Below, piece by piece: positions 34,801 through 42,700 of a stretch of 60,052 nucleotides of DNA. The stretch's first letter is position 1; each line of letters opens with the position of its first letter. The position numbers and the translations under genes are program-made. The stretch comes from Chloroflexota bacterium. GTDB lineage: Bacteria > Chloroflexota > Anaerolineae > Aggregatilineales > Aggregatilineaceae. The notes below the pieces were generated by a model. The model saw only the letters and a program-made list of their open reading frames with translations. It ran no database searches and was not told the DNA's origin. The DNA lies in contig JAAYCM010000013.1 in assembly GCA_012729765.1 (NCBI GenBank), forward strand, positions 1 through 60,052, written 5' to 3'.

Positions 34801-35222
34801 ATGTGTCGGCGGTCGCCGGCTGAAACGAAGTCCGCCAGCGTGCGCTCATTCAACGGCGGGTGATCCAGCCGCAGTTGTAGAATGGCAGCCGGATTAGCAC
34901 GCCGGATCGCCAGCTTCAGGTCGGTGATCAGGTAACCATCCTGCGCAAACTCAAACAGCGCCTGGTACTCCTGGCACTGGAGGCCGAGCGCCGTATGGGC
35001 GTCGTTCAACGTATCGAGCCGGGCATGCAGTGCGCTGATTGCCTCATCCAGCGCCGCCAAATCGGCGTGAGCCTGCGCGGCCTGGTCGCCGGAAAGGGCT
35101 TCACTGGCCGCACGCAGCCGCGCCAGGTATGCGGCAATCTGTTTCAATTCGTCAGGTTTATTTTCCACGGCTCGCAAGCGCGGAGACTTGTCAGGATCCT
35201 GACCTGCCTCCGCGCGTCTCAC
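31866..35222 (-). CDS. Multi-PAS/GAF sensor histidine kinase
   Basis: A 1118-residue soluble kinase. Rough order: helical N-terminus (20-85); PAS1 (88-205, DGYLITDLKLAIRRANPAA); PAS2 (205-325, DDAIVARTLDGIVITWNSGAE); PAS3 (325-450, DAIIATDMQMRITSWNTGAE); PAS4 (460-585, VGVFIADASGRVVQTNDE); GAF (590-740); PAS5 (760-880, DAFIAVDTGWRYAYINHQAE); HisKA with His897 in ASHDFKTPLS; HATPase to the end (GQNAVQF, DTGSGIAPEDLPHIF, GGVGLGLSI). No membrane helix is seen. The start is uncertain: GTG at 35222 overlaps its AAGGAG, and an in-frame GTG at 35168 is possible; both leave the domains intact. No response regulator is adjacent on this strand, so it is an orphan kinase. The truncated BTAD gene lies downstream. 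Confidence 0.88.
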   Translation of the reverse strand: MRRAEAGQDPDKSPRLRAVENKPDELKQIAAYLARLRAASEALSGDQAAQAHADLAALDEAISALHARLDTLNDAHTALGLQCQEYQALFEFAQDGYLITDLKLAIRRANPAAILQLRLDHPPLNERTLADFVSAGDRRHIEAMVRLLESRQRVEREIQLVPVAGEPFPARLTAAAIQNHEGQVIGLHWQIRDMTDLEQAEQERLYAAAIIENSDDAIVARTLDGIVITWNSGAERTYGYRAEEILGRNLGRLLPPGYEGEHEQVVKRLRSGERLVAFDTKRRRKDGKLIDVSLAASPILDSEGNVRGFSTIARDITARKQVEEQLRYQAYLLQHVSDAIIATDMQMRITSWNTGAETIYGWAASEVIGRLADDVLHTRFQSQADQESVLRQIEQEGYWQGEVLHDKRDGTTIHVLSSTALLLDENDQPAGMVSINRDITEQKWVERIVAQAHTRANQERRRLQTVLAALPVGVFIADASGRVVQTNDEVARIWGGPVPPIASPADFARLIGGWAESGEPIEPEGWALARAVRQGQVVAGEVIDIERSDGTHGTIINSAVPITDEDGTIIGGVLAAMDITERRAAEKRTGLLLQLTAALSKALTAEQIADTMVEQGLNMLGGHVGMVALLEDTGRLRILHRRAELSEIHELPLEQQQSPIADVLKTGQPVWIESAAEYARRYPTMWKLVQPRTGSRSIAGLPLIVNEQVIGGMVLGFAESRTFSPEDRALLLALAQQCSQALERARLYHVEQQARAEAEHERQRVVSILESITDAFIAVDTGWRYAYINHQAEQLLRQPRSALIGQPMDHTFMDAVGRSLRDYAQQAVRDQAKIEYEAYITELDTWFAIRLYPAAEGVSAYLADITERKRSEARELELAVERERIRVLSEFIRTASHDFKTPLSTINASLYLLRRLPEPEKQQHHVSIIERQTARLTRLVEGMLTMTRLDSEAGFVFRPVVLNQIVRDIENRIQGLAEEKQVELALRLAHSLPPVLADEAELGRAILELGQNAVQFTAPGGRVILTTHAETDHAVVEVHDTGSGIAPEDLPHIFQRLYRADKARSVETGGVGLGLSIAQRIVEMHQGRIEVSSTPGQGSIFRVRLPTVPPAGVSAASD

Positions 35223-35547
35223 TCCTTGGGTTTGTTATGAGGCTGGAAAGGTGATGGCTTAGCTCCGTTTTTGCAGCGTGCGGCCTCTGACGGACGACCC
35301 ACGCTGCGCATTGAATTTCTGCTGAATCTACAGGGAGATCATAAGCTAACGCCCGTGCAGGTGCATTTCTTGTTCTATTACGCTTTCCCCAAATGCCGTA
35401 CTCGGCACGTATGATTGAATCTGCACCTGGCGGCAAACGGCCCACATGGCCCGTGTTCAAACCCGCCACATGCCTCATTTTTGTGCCCGACGATTGTTTT
35501 AAAGTTATAGCTATCGAGACGTTTAGCGTTATACGAGGTGACTTCAG
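35223..35547. other. Intergenic region between divergent kinase and BON genes
   Basis: About 325 bases. An 8-bp inverted repeat, GCAGCGTG / CACGCTGC, lies near 35270-35300, and a second pair, CAGGTGCA / TGCACCTG, lies near 35357 and 35430. The last 60 bases before the BON gene are AT-richer and probably contain its promoter, but no box pair is convincing. No gene seen. Confidence 0.45.
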
Positions 35548-36276
35548 ATGTCCGATGACTATGATCGCGAGCGCGATGACCGTCAGGACGATTACAACCG
35601 GTTGGGCGGGCGGCGTCTTCGCGGGGCGCGCAGCCGGCACTTCGACTTCGAAGGGAATACCGGCATTCGCGGGCCCGACTATTTGGGTCCCGCCGACGAC
35701 GAACAGGGCGGCTATCCCGAAGCGCGCGAGCGGGAACTGCGCCGCCGCCGTCCCCGCAACTACGCGCGCCGCTACGGTAAGAACGAGGCCGATTACGACG
35801 GTTACCCGGTGGAACGCCGCGACCGCGACTATTCCACAATCCGCGATGACTACGACCGTCCGCGCGATTACTACCGGCGCGGCAACGATGCCTACTCCGA
35901 CCACCGGGAAGACTCCGACGAGCAGCCCTATCGTGATCGGCGCGCTTATAACGTTTACGACTATGACGCTGAGCGGCGCGAAGGCCCCTACGCCGGGCGC
36001 GGTCCGCGCGGCTACCGGCGCTCCGACGAGCGTATCCTGGAAGAGGTCAATGAGCGCCTGACCTGGCACGGCGGCGTAGACGCGACCTTTATCGTCGCAC
36101 GCGTCGAGAACGGCGAAGTCACACTGGAAGGGACGGTAGACAGCCGCCGCGCCAAGCGGATGGCCGAAGATGCCATCGAATCGATTTACGGGGTCAGCGA
36201 TATCCATAATCACTTACGGGTTGTGCGCGGCCAGGATCAGACCGGCGAGCAGCGCCAGGAGCAGGACGAAACGTAG
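35548..36276 (+). CDS. BON-domain protein with Asp/Arg/Tyr-rich disordered N-terminus
   Basis: A 242-residue protein. Residues 1-160 are highly hydrophilic and repetitive in D, R, Y and E (many DYDR/RRDRDY-like clusters) and should be disordered. Residues about 163-225 form a BON domain: RILEEVNERLTWHGGVDATFI, then ENGEVTLEGTVDSRRAKRMAEDAIESIYGVSDIHNHLRV. BON domains bind phospholipids or stabilise envelope structures, and occur in osmotic-stress proteins such as OsmY; here no signal peptide is visible. The ATG at 35548 has GAGGTGA upstream. A second BON protein is encoded convergently just downstream, sharing a terminator. The specific job is unknown. Confidence 0.82.
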   Translation: MSDDYDRERDDRQDDYNRLGGRRLRGARSRHFDFEGNTGIRGPDYLGPADDEQGGYPEARERELRRRRPRNYARRYGKNEADYDGYPVERRDRDYSTIRDDYDRPRDYYRRGNDAYSDHREDSDEQPYRDRRAYNVYDYDAERREGPYAGRGPRGYRRSDERILEEVNERLTWHGGVDATFIVARVENGEVTLEGTVDSRRAKRMAEDAIESIYGVSDIHNHLRVVRGQDQTGEQRQEQDET

Positions 36277-36311
36277 CACTCCGCCCACTGCTTCCAACTT
36301 GAAAATAAATG

Positions 36312-36349
36312 ATGCCCCACCGCCAGTCTTGATTGGGTGGGGCATTTTG
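36312..36349. terminator. Bidirectional terminator between convergent BON genes
   Basis: ATGCCCCACC (36312-36321) and GGTGGGGCAT (36336-36345) form a perfect 10-bp stem followed by TTTTG on the plus strand; on the minus strand ATTTATTTTC follows after one base. It can end both convergent BON transcripts. Confidence 0.75.
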
Positions 36350-36380
36350 TGTGCCTGGCAGCGGTCCGGCACAGGCCGGA

Positions 36381-36866
36381 TTAGCTGTCCTCGTAGCGGT
36401 TCGAGGTTTGCAGGCCGGGGATGTTACCGGCGTGCTCGTGCATTTGCAGGCGGTTTTCGACCCGGTTCACGCCGCGCACGCTCTGGACTTTCGTCAGCAG
36501 TTGATCAACATCTTTGGCCAGCACCGGCCCATGCAGGAAGATGTCGCCATCCTGTGCCCGGACTTCGATTGCCCCGGCGTTCTTAATCCAGCGGCCAATC
36601 TCGGCCCGGACACGCTCCTCAAGGACATGATCGCTGACCGGCTCGTCCTTGAAGCGCGACTTGGTTTCGGCGACCATGCCGCCAGTCCGGTTCTTGAGGT
36701 CCTCGGTGCGGTTGCTCAGGTCGTCCATAACACCGGCGGCTTCGTTCTGGTAGCGCACAGCCTTATCCCGGATCAGTGCCCGGCGGCGCCTGCCGGCACG
36801 CGGATCCAACAGAAACATCGCCCCGGCGCCTGCCAGCGCAGCCATAATCATGCGCGAAAAACTCAT
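36381..36866 (-). CDS. Membrane-anchored BON-domain protein
   Basis: A 161-residue protein. A short hydrophobic N-terminus (MIMAALAGAGAMFLLDP) followed by Arg-rich RAGRRRRALIRDK resembles YtxH-type anchors. A helical, charged middle (35-75) leads to a BON domain (about 80-142; LEERVRAEIGRWIKNAGAIEVRAQDGDIFLHGPVL, then VRGVNRVENRLQMHEHAGN). It may sit at the membrane with the BON domain in the cytoplasm. The ATG at 36866 has AAGGAG upstream. It is convergent with the other BON gene. Function in envelope or stress physiology is inferred from the family only. Confidence 0.8.
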   Translation of the reverse strand: MSFSRMIMAALAGAGAMFLLDPRAGRRRRALIRDKAVRYQNEAAGVMDDLSNRTEDLKNRTGGMVAETKSRFKDEPVSDHVLEERVRAEIGRWIKNAGAIEVRAQDGDIFLHGPVLAKDVDQLLTKVQSVRGVNRVENRLQMHEHAGNIPGLQTSNRYEDS

Positions 36867-37165
36867 CCTCTGCTCCTTCTCGCTCAGTTGCCTGTTTTAT
36901 GATTACTCTGTCGCTCAGTAAACGTCCTTATTGGCAGTTCCATTCTAGAGGACATTGCCGCAGCCCGGATCGAACAGACAGGGGGTTTTTGGAGAGGCCA
37001 CCCTGGCTATTTATCCATAGGCCACCTGGGCAAGATCGAGATAGGAAAGGTGGGGCGCATGGGGGATCGGTCTGGCTGATTACGATAGGGTCCACCTGAT
37101 GAAATCGGGACAGGAAGGCTGGCGGAGAAATCCCACGCATGGCGTGCAGGTAGGGAACGGTGGGG

Positions 37166-37549
37166 CTAAGCTGCGCCCAGCCCCAGAACGACCTTTTGTG
37201 CGCTATCGATATTGTCTACGTCGAGCACGATTTGGCTGTTCATGGCGATATAGATCGAGTTGAGATTGATCCCAGCCTCGGCCAGCGCTCGTGCCACATG
37301 GGCCAGCGCGCCCGGCTGATCGACCATCGTCACCAGGAGTACCTGCCGCACCGACGACTCGATGCCGGCCATCTGAAGCGCGTTGACCGTCGCATCGGTG
37401 TTGTCGGTGACAAACTGGACATAACCTTCGTCGTCGCAGGGCGTGCCGTGAATAGCGATGATATTAATCCCGCTTTTGGCCAGTGTTTCGGCCAGCTCCG
37501 CCATCGCGCCGGGGCGATTTTGCAGGGTAACGGTGAATTCGGTGGTCAT
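37166..37549 (-). CDS. Two-ACT-domain protein
   Basis: A 127-residue protein made of two ACT domains: 1-62 (FTVTLQNRPGAMAELAETLAKSGINIIAIHG) and 67-125 (RQVLLVTMVDQPGALAHVARALAEAGINLNSIYI). ACT domains bind amino acids or other small ligands at dimer interfaces and regulate metabolic enzymes or transcription. With no catalytic domain attached, this is probably a small-molecule sensor; the ligand is unknown. The ATG at 37549 has AAGGAA eight bases upstream, better than the longer frame to 37585. The cupin gene is upstream on the same strand, about 120 bp away. Confidence 0.85.
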   Translation of the reverse strand: MTTEFTVTLQNRPGAMAELAETLAKSGINIIAIHGTPCDDEGYVQFVTDNTDATVNALQMAGIESSVRQVLLVTMVDQPGALAHVARALAEAGINLNSIYIAMNSQIVLDVDNIDSAQKVVLGLGAA

Positions 37550-37671
37550 GCAGTGCGTTCCTTCCTGTCGCGGGTGCAACAACAAGACCCATCGTTGCCA
37601 GGAAGTATAGATACAAATCCCGAAAAGTGTAAACGCCGCGGCACCCGATCTGGCCCGGCAGCAGGAGTCCG

Positions 37672-38091
37672 CTACACGGTGCGGTTATGCCGCGCTTCCA
37701 GCTCTGGCAGCAGCACGACGCTTTCCTGCTCGTTGGGGTCGGTGCGCGCGATCACGGCGGTGCATGGCTCGGTCTGGCTGCGGTTGCCGGGCAGATGCGG
37801 CATCCCCGCCGGGATATACAGAAACTCGCCGGCCCGCACGACCATATACTCGCTCAGGTTCTCACCATACCACATCTCGGACTCGCCGCTCAGGACGTAG
37901 ATCGCGGTTTCGTGATTCTCGTGCAGGTGGGCTTTGGCGCGTCCGCCGGGCGGGATGGTCAGCAAGTGCATGCATACCCCCTGCGAGCCGACATTCTGCG
38001 CCGAGATTCCTTCAAAATAGCTGAAACCCTGCTTGCCCTCATAGGTGCTCTGCGGGCGAACGATGCGACAGGTGGGCGGGGCGTCGGACAT
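37672..38091 (-). CDS. Cupin-domain protein
   Basis: A 139-residue single-domain cupin. Motif 1 is seen as PPGGRAKAHLHENHETAIYVLSGE, with His55, His57 and Glu61 as likely metal ligands, and motif 2 as GEFLYIPAGMPHLPGN with a His near 98. Such proteins may be isomerases, dioxygenases or sugar-binding proteins, or bind ligands only. No substrate can be assigned. The ATG at 38091 has AAAGGAA upstream. It lies between the ACT gene and the SH3b-LysM gene, all on the minus strand, but with gaps of more than 100 bases. Confidence 0.85.
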   Translation of the reverse strand: MSDAPPTCRIVRPQSTYEGKQGFSYFEGISAQNVGSQGVCMHLLTIPPGGRAKAHLHENHETAIYVLSGESEMWYGENLSEYMVVRAGEFLYIPAGMPHLPGNRSQTEPCTAVIARTDPNEQESVVLLPELEARHNRTV

Positions 38092-38194
38092 GATGCCTGT
38101 TCCTTTCTATATGGTTGTGAGGGGAGCGTGAGCGTACAACACTGGCCCCGGATGGATTGCGCCCGGAGCCAGCGGATTCGTCATCGGTGCGCGG

Positions 38195-38995
38195 CTACGG
38201 AATGAGCAGCACCTGCCCGGCGTAGATGCGCGAAACATCGTAGATGCCGTTGATCGCGGCCAGCGTATAGAGCGGCACGTTGTAGTGCAGCGCGATGCGG
38301 AACAGGTTCTCGCCGGTCTGGACAACGTGCGTGCGATATGTGGGATAGGTGGGATAACTCGGATAGCTCGGATACGTTGGATAGCTGGGGTAGCTCGGAT
38401 ACTGCGGGTAGGTCGGCTGGGGGTAGCTGCTGTCAACCGGCAGGCTGCTGATCGAGACACTGGCCGTGATGAAGCCCGTGCTGACCCAGCCGACCGTGCC
38501 GTTCGAGAGCTGAACCTTAACCCACGAATTGTCAAAGATGCGCGCCAACAGCGCCATCGCCGTGCCCCGGTAGAGCGAGGTCACGACACTGTAGGCGTTG
38601 CCAGGACCGCTGCGCACATTCAGCGCGCCGGTCGCTACTGTTGCGGTTGGGCCGCTGGGCGCGACGCTTTCTACCGGCAGGCTGAAGATCGGATAGCCGG
38701 TTGCGATAAACCCAGAGCTGGCCCAGCCCTGTACGCCGCCGGGCACGATCACCTTGAGCCACGATGCATCCGCGTTGCGTGCGATCAGCGAGAGCTGCGT
38801 GCCCCGGTAGAGCGAGGTCACGACGTTGTAGGCTGTGCCGGGGCCGCTGCGCACATTCAGCGCACCGGTCGCAATCGTGCCGGTGGGCCATGTCTGGGCC
38901 GAGGCGCGCTGTACTGCGCCAAGCTGAATTGCCACGAGGGCAAGAATTACCGCACCAATAATGGCTGCGGTCCGAAAAATGCCGCGCCTCTTCAT
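38195..38995 (-). CDS. Secreted SH3b-SH3b-LysM protein with Tyr-Pro-rich linker
   Basis: A 266-residue envelope protein. A Sec signal (about 1-33, ending ASAQ) precedes two bacterial SH3 domains (39-98 and 118-177), each starting with TGALNVRSGPG, then a linker of YPS/YPT repeats (189-221) and a C-terminal LysM domain (222-266, HVVQTGENLFRIALHYNVPLYTLAAING). LysM binds peptidoglycan or other GlcNAc polymers, and SH3b often contacts cell-wall peptides, so it is likely held on the cell wall. No catalytic domain is present. The ATG at 38995 has an excellent AGGAGG. The two SH3b copies are nearly identical in DNA over parts of the 237-bp period, implying recent duplication or gene conversion. Confidence 0.88.
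   Translation of the reverse strand: MKRRGIFRTAAIIGAVILALVAIQLGAVQRASAQTWPTGTIATGALNVRSGPGTAYNVVTSLYRGTQLSLIARNADASWLKVIVPGGVQGWASSGFIATGYPIFSLPVESVAPSGPTATVATGALNVRSGPGNAYSVVTSLYRGTAMALLARIFDNSWVKVQLSNGTVGWVSTGFITASVSISSLPVDSSYPQPTYPQYPSYPSYPTYPSYPSYPTYPTYRTHVVQTGENLFRIALHYNVPLYTLAAINGIYDVSRIYAGQVLLIP
38562..38872. repeat. In-frame direct repeat encoding the two SH3b domains
   Basis: Segments beginning at 38562 and 38799 share GTGCCCCGGTAGAGCGAGGT and a further well-conserved stretch of about 75 bases, at a distance of exactly 237 bp (79 codons). The period equals the SH3b domain spacing in the protein. Confidence 0.7.
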
Positions 38996-39256
38996 ATCAA
39001 TCCTCCTGACCCTCGTTCCTGATGCTTATTTCGCCTGTTACTTTCAGTCTAGCTTAAAATCCGGCCAGCCTCATCCGACTTTAGGCGGAGATCGATCGGA
39101 CGAAAGCATCAGTCCGCCGCCTGCATTACATCCTGTGACCTATCGAAACTCCCGCCAGGTGACCTATTCGAGAATCATCCGGCTTCCTGATGTAAACACT
39201 TCTTTTTCCCCTTAAGATAACAAAATAGCTTCGCCTACCTTGAGATAGGAATACAG

Positions 39257-39412
39257 ATGGCAGCTCACAACCTGATTCAGCGTATATTGGAAGCTTTCGA
39301 CCAGTTGGCCGCTACCCTGCTTGGCCGCCCGGCGACGCTGGCCCGGCAGCCGGTTCGGATCGAGCGGCAGGCCCGCTGCATCGCGACACCCAGGGATAAC
39401 CGGCGGCCCTGA
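39257..39412 (+). CDS. Small basic protein of unknown function
   Basis: A 51-codon frame, with an amphipathic N-terminus (MAAHNLIQRILEAFDQLAATLLG) and an Arg-rich C-terminus. I do not recognise a family. Support comes from AGGA seven bases before the ATG and from a clear intrinsic terminator 66 bases after the stop, which together look like a small monocistronic gene. Codon use is not distinctive enough at this length to decide. It could also be part of a non-coding transcript. Confidence 0.45.
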   Translation: MAAHNLIQRILEAFDQLAATLLGRPATLARQPVRIERQARCIATPRDNRRP

Positions 39413-39477
39413 TCCCCTGAACCGCCAGTATCATCCGCTTTTTCGCACCCGCTTACTCGCTCTCAACCGTCATCCCC

Positions 39478-39505
39478 GGCACAGTGTTAAGACTGTGCCT
39501 TTTTG
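39478..39505 (+). terminator. Intrinsic terminator
   Basis: GGCACAGT and ACTGTGCC form a perfect 8-bp stem with a 6-base loop (GTTAAG), followed directly by TTTTTG. It is the cleanest rho-independent terminator in the window and would end a transcript from the small gene at 39257. Confidence 0.8.
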
Positions 39506-39585
39506 TTTGGCGTGTGAGGGATTTCTGATTCATAAAATTCACGATAAATTCAGTTTAGCTTTAGTTTAAAGTGTGCTAGAGTGAT

Positions 39586-39611
39586 GTTACCTGCCTATGT
39601 AGGCAGGTAAC
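39586..39611. promoter_or_regulatory. 26-bp inverted repeat upstream of the kinase operon
   Basis: GTTACCTGCCTA and TAGGCAGGTAAC are perfect 12-base arms around a central TG, 110 bases before the kinase start. It follows a TA-rich stretch likely to hold the promoter. Its length and symmetry suit a dimeric regulator's operator; as RNA the 2-base loop would be too tight unless the stem opens. Confidence 0.55.
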
Positions 39612-39617
39612 CCGGCG

Positions 39618-39647
39618 CGCCCTATGCCGGGGGTGACGCATAGGGCG
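39618..39647 (+). other. Leader hairpin upstream of the kinase operon
   Basis: CGCCCTATGC and GCATAGGGCG form a 10-bp stem with a 10-base loop, seven bases after the 26-bp inverted repeat. No U-tract follows. It may be a structured 5' leader element; I cannot match it to a known riboswitch. Confidence 0.45.
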
Positions 39648-39720
39648 GTAGAGTGTCGGGTGAAAAAGGTTACAGGTGGGGGCTATCTACTGATTCTGGC
39701 GACGGGTTGCACAGAGTCCT

Positions 39721-42700
39721 ATGAATGTCCTGATCATTGAGGATCGCACCGCCGATCTGGAGCGTGCCCGGCGCGCCCTGGTAGGAGAGCGTTTCCGGCT
39801 GCATGCGACGCGCACGCTGGCGGGTGGTTTAGCACGTCTGCACGCCGGCGAGATCGACGTGGTGCTGCTCGGTTTGCCCGTGCCCAGTAAAGCCGGGCTT
39901 TCGGCGTTGGAGCATGTGCTGGCCGCCTGCGCGCGCCTGCCGGTCGTGATCCTGAGCAGCGACACCGATGAGTCTCTGGCACGGCGGGCGCTGGCGATGG
40001 GCGCGCAGGATTACCTGTTTCGCGTGCAGACCGATGATGATCAATTGGCGCGGGCGCTGGAATTTGCCGTCGAGCGCTGGCGGGCAGCCGAATCCCGGCG
40101 CGAGCATCAGCCGGTGCTCAGCGCGCTGCTGCGCAATCTACCCGGCATGGTCTACCGCTGCGCCAATGACGCCGAGTGGACGATGGAGTTTGTCAGCGAG
40201 GGCTGCCGCAGCCTGACCGGTTATCACCCCGTCGATCTATTGGGCAGCCGCACGTTGAGCTTTGCGCAGATGATCCACCCGGAAGATCGCGAGTACGTTT
40301 TCCAACAGGTGCAGCGCGGGCTGGACGAGGGTCGCCAGTTCGAGATGACCTACCGGATCATCACCGCCGACGGGCAGCAGAAGTGGGTCCAGGAAAAGGG
40401 CATCGGCATTCGCGACGCCAGCGGCGCGATCACGGCCCTGGAAGGCTTCATCAGTGACATCACAGCCCTCAAGCAGGCTGAACAGGCCAGTCATGAGCTT
40501 GAGCAGCGCTACCGCGAGCTGTTTGACAACGCCGGCGATGCGATCTTGGTCCACGATCTCAACGGCTCGTTCCTGGACGCCAACCGCCTCGCCTGTGAGC
40601 GCCTGGGCTACAGCCGTGACGAGCTGCTCACCATGTCGGCCCATGATATTGATACGCCGGAGTTCGAGCCGCTGATCACCGCGCGCACCAACGAAGTGCA
40701 GCGCTGTGGCCATGCCGTATTCGAAACTGCGTATTACTGCCGCGATGGCAGCATTGTCCCGGTTGAAATCAGTGTGCGGCTGATCGAGTATGCGGGGCGG
40801 CAGGCCATTCTCAGTACTGCCCGCGACCTCAGCGAGCGCCAGGAACATCGCCGCGCCCTGGAAGCCAGCGAGCGCAAATTCCGCAGCGTGATCGAGCGCT
40901 GCACGGATGGCATCGTGCTGGTGGACGAGTCCGGCTGTGTGCTGGAGTGGAATCCGGGCGTGGCGCAGATTGCCGGGCTGGATCGTGAGGATGTGGTGGG
41001 CCGCCCACTGTGGGATGTGCAGTTCCAGCTTTTGCCGGAACGACGCAAAGAGCAGGCTGCCTATCACAACCTGAAAAACACCTTGCTGAATATTTTGCAG
41101 ACTGGTAGCACACACAGTCTGGGACAGATTACCGAGGTCGAGATTCAGCGCCCGGATGGTGAGATCCGGCTGGTTCAAGAAGCCAGCTTTGCGATCCCGA
41201 CGGCGCAGGGATGTATGGTCGGCACGGTGCTGCGCGACGTGACCGCCCATCGCCAGACCGAGCGCACACTGCTGCAGCTCGCGGCCATTGCCGAATCCAC
41301 GACCGATGCGATCATGGGCAGCACCCTTGACGGCACGGTGACATCCTGGAATCAGGGCGCGGAGAAGCTGTTGGGCTACCGGGCCAGCGAGATCAAAGGC
41401 CATCTGATGTCGTTGATTGTCCCGGCGGAGCGCCAGGGCGAGTTCGATTTGCTGCTGGAGTCGATCGGGCGGGGCGAGGTGATCCAGAATCTCGAAACGG
41501 TCCGGCAGCGCAAGGATGGCACGCGGCTCGAAGTATCGCTCAGCGCGTCCCCGATCCGCGATACCTATGGCAGGATCATCGGCGCATCGGTCATCGCGCG
41601 CGATATCACCGAGCTGAAGCAGACCGCCGCCGCTGAGCGGATCCAGCGCACCCTGGCCGAAGCCCTGCGCGACATCATCCTGACCCTCACCAGCACGCTC
41701 GATATCGAGGTGGTGATGCACCGCATCCTCGAAAATGTCGATCGCGTGGTACCGAACGATGCCGCCAATATCATGCTGGTAGAAGGCGCAGCGGCGCGTG
41801 TGGTGGCCTGGCGCGGCTATCCCGACGAGTTTCGTGACTTCTTCGAGACGGCGCGCTTCTCGCTCGAAATCGAGAATCTGCGCGATATGTATCTCTCTGG
41901 CGAGTCGTGTTACATCCCCGATACGCACGCGTATTCCGGCTGGATGGTGCTGCCCGAAACCGAGTGGGTGCGCTCCTATGTGGCCGTGCCGATCCGGGCG
42001 CATGGGCAGGTGATCGGGTTGCTGAATCTGGACAGCCGCACGCCGAATTTCTTCGAGCAGTACCACGCCGACCGGCTGCAAATCTTCGCCGATCAGGCTG
42101 CCGTTGCTATCGAGAACGCCCAGCTTTACGACGAAATTCGCTTCTATGCCAGCGAGCTGGAACAGCGCGTCGAGCAGCGCACGACCGAGCTAAACCGCAC
42201 CAAGGAGCGCGTCGAGGCGATCCTCAACAGCAGCAGCGACCCAATCATTCTCGCCCATACCGACGGCTCGATCCAGCAGGCCAACCCGGCTTTCGAGCGT
42301 GTCTTCGGCTACCAGAACGACGAGCTTTTCTCGATGCCGCTGACCCGTCTGTTCGAGCCGGAAGCCGCCAGTTCGATTCGCGCTGCCTTGCGGGCCGTGA
42401 TGCAGCCCGGCCAGCAGCCGGTGCGCGTTGAGGTGACGGCGCGGCGCAAGCATGGCGAGCCGCTCGAAGTGGAACTGGGCCTGTCGGTGATCGCAACCGG
42501 GCAGGAGACGCCGAAATCGGTGGTGTGCAGCGTGCGCGACATCACCGCGCGCAAGCGTACCGAGCAAGCGCTGCGTGAAGCGCTCCAGCGTGAGAAGGAG
42601 CTGAGCGATCTCAAGGTGCGCTTCGTGACGATGACCTCGCACGAGTTCCGCACGCCGCTTGCCACGATCCAGGCCGCCGCCGATTCGCTGCGCAGCTATC

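Noticed and set aside
36867..37165. Non-coding stretch between the BON and ACT genes, checked for a decayed gene or small RNA.
   Set aside because: No frame with a plausible start, no terminator hairpin and no recognisable remnant was found.
39135..39167. A direct repeat of GTGACCTAT, 24 bases apart, upstream of the small gene.
   Set aside because: Nine-base repeats can arise by chance in an intergenic region of this size and no promoter is placed next to them; not enough to call an activator site.
40237..42081. A 614-codon minus-strand frame inside the hybrid kinase gene.
   Set aside because: The plus strand has uninterrupted PAS, GAF and kinase domains; the minus-strand reading has no family signature.
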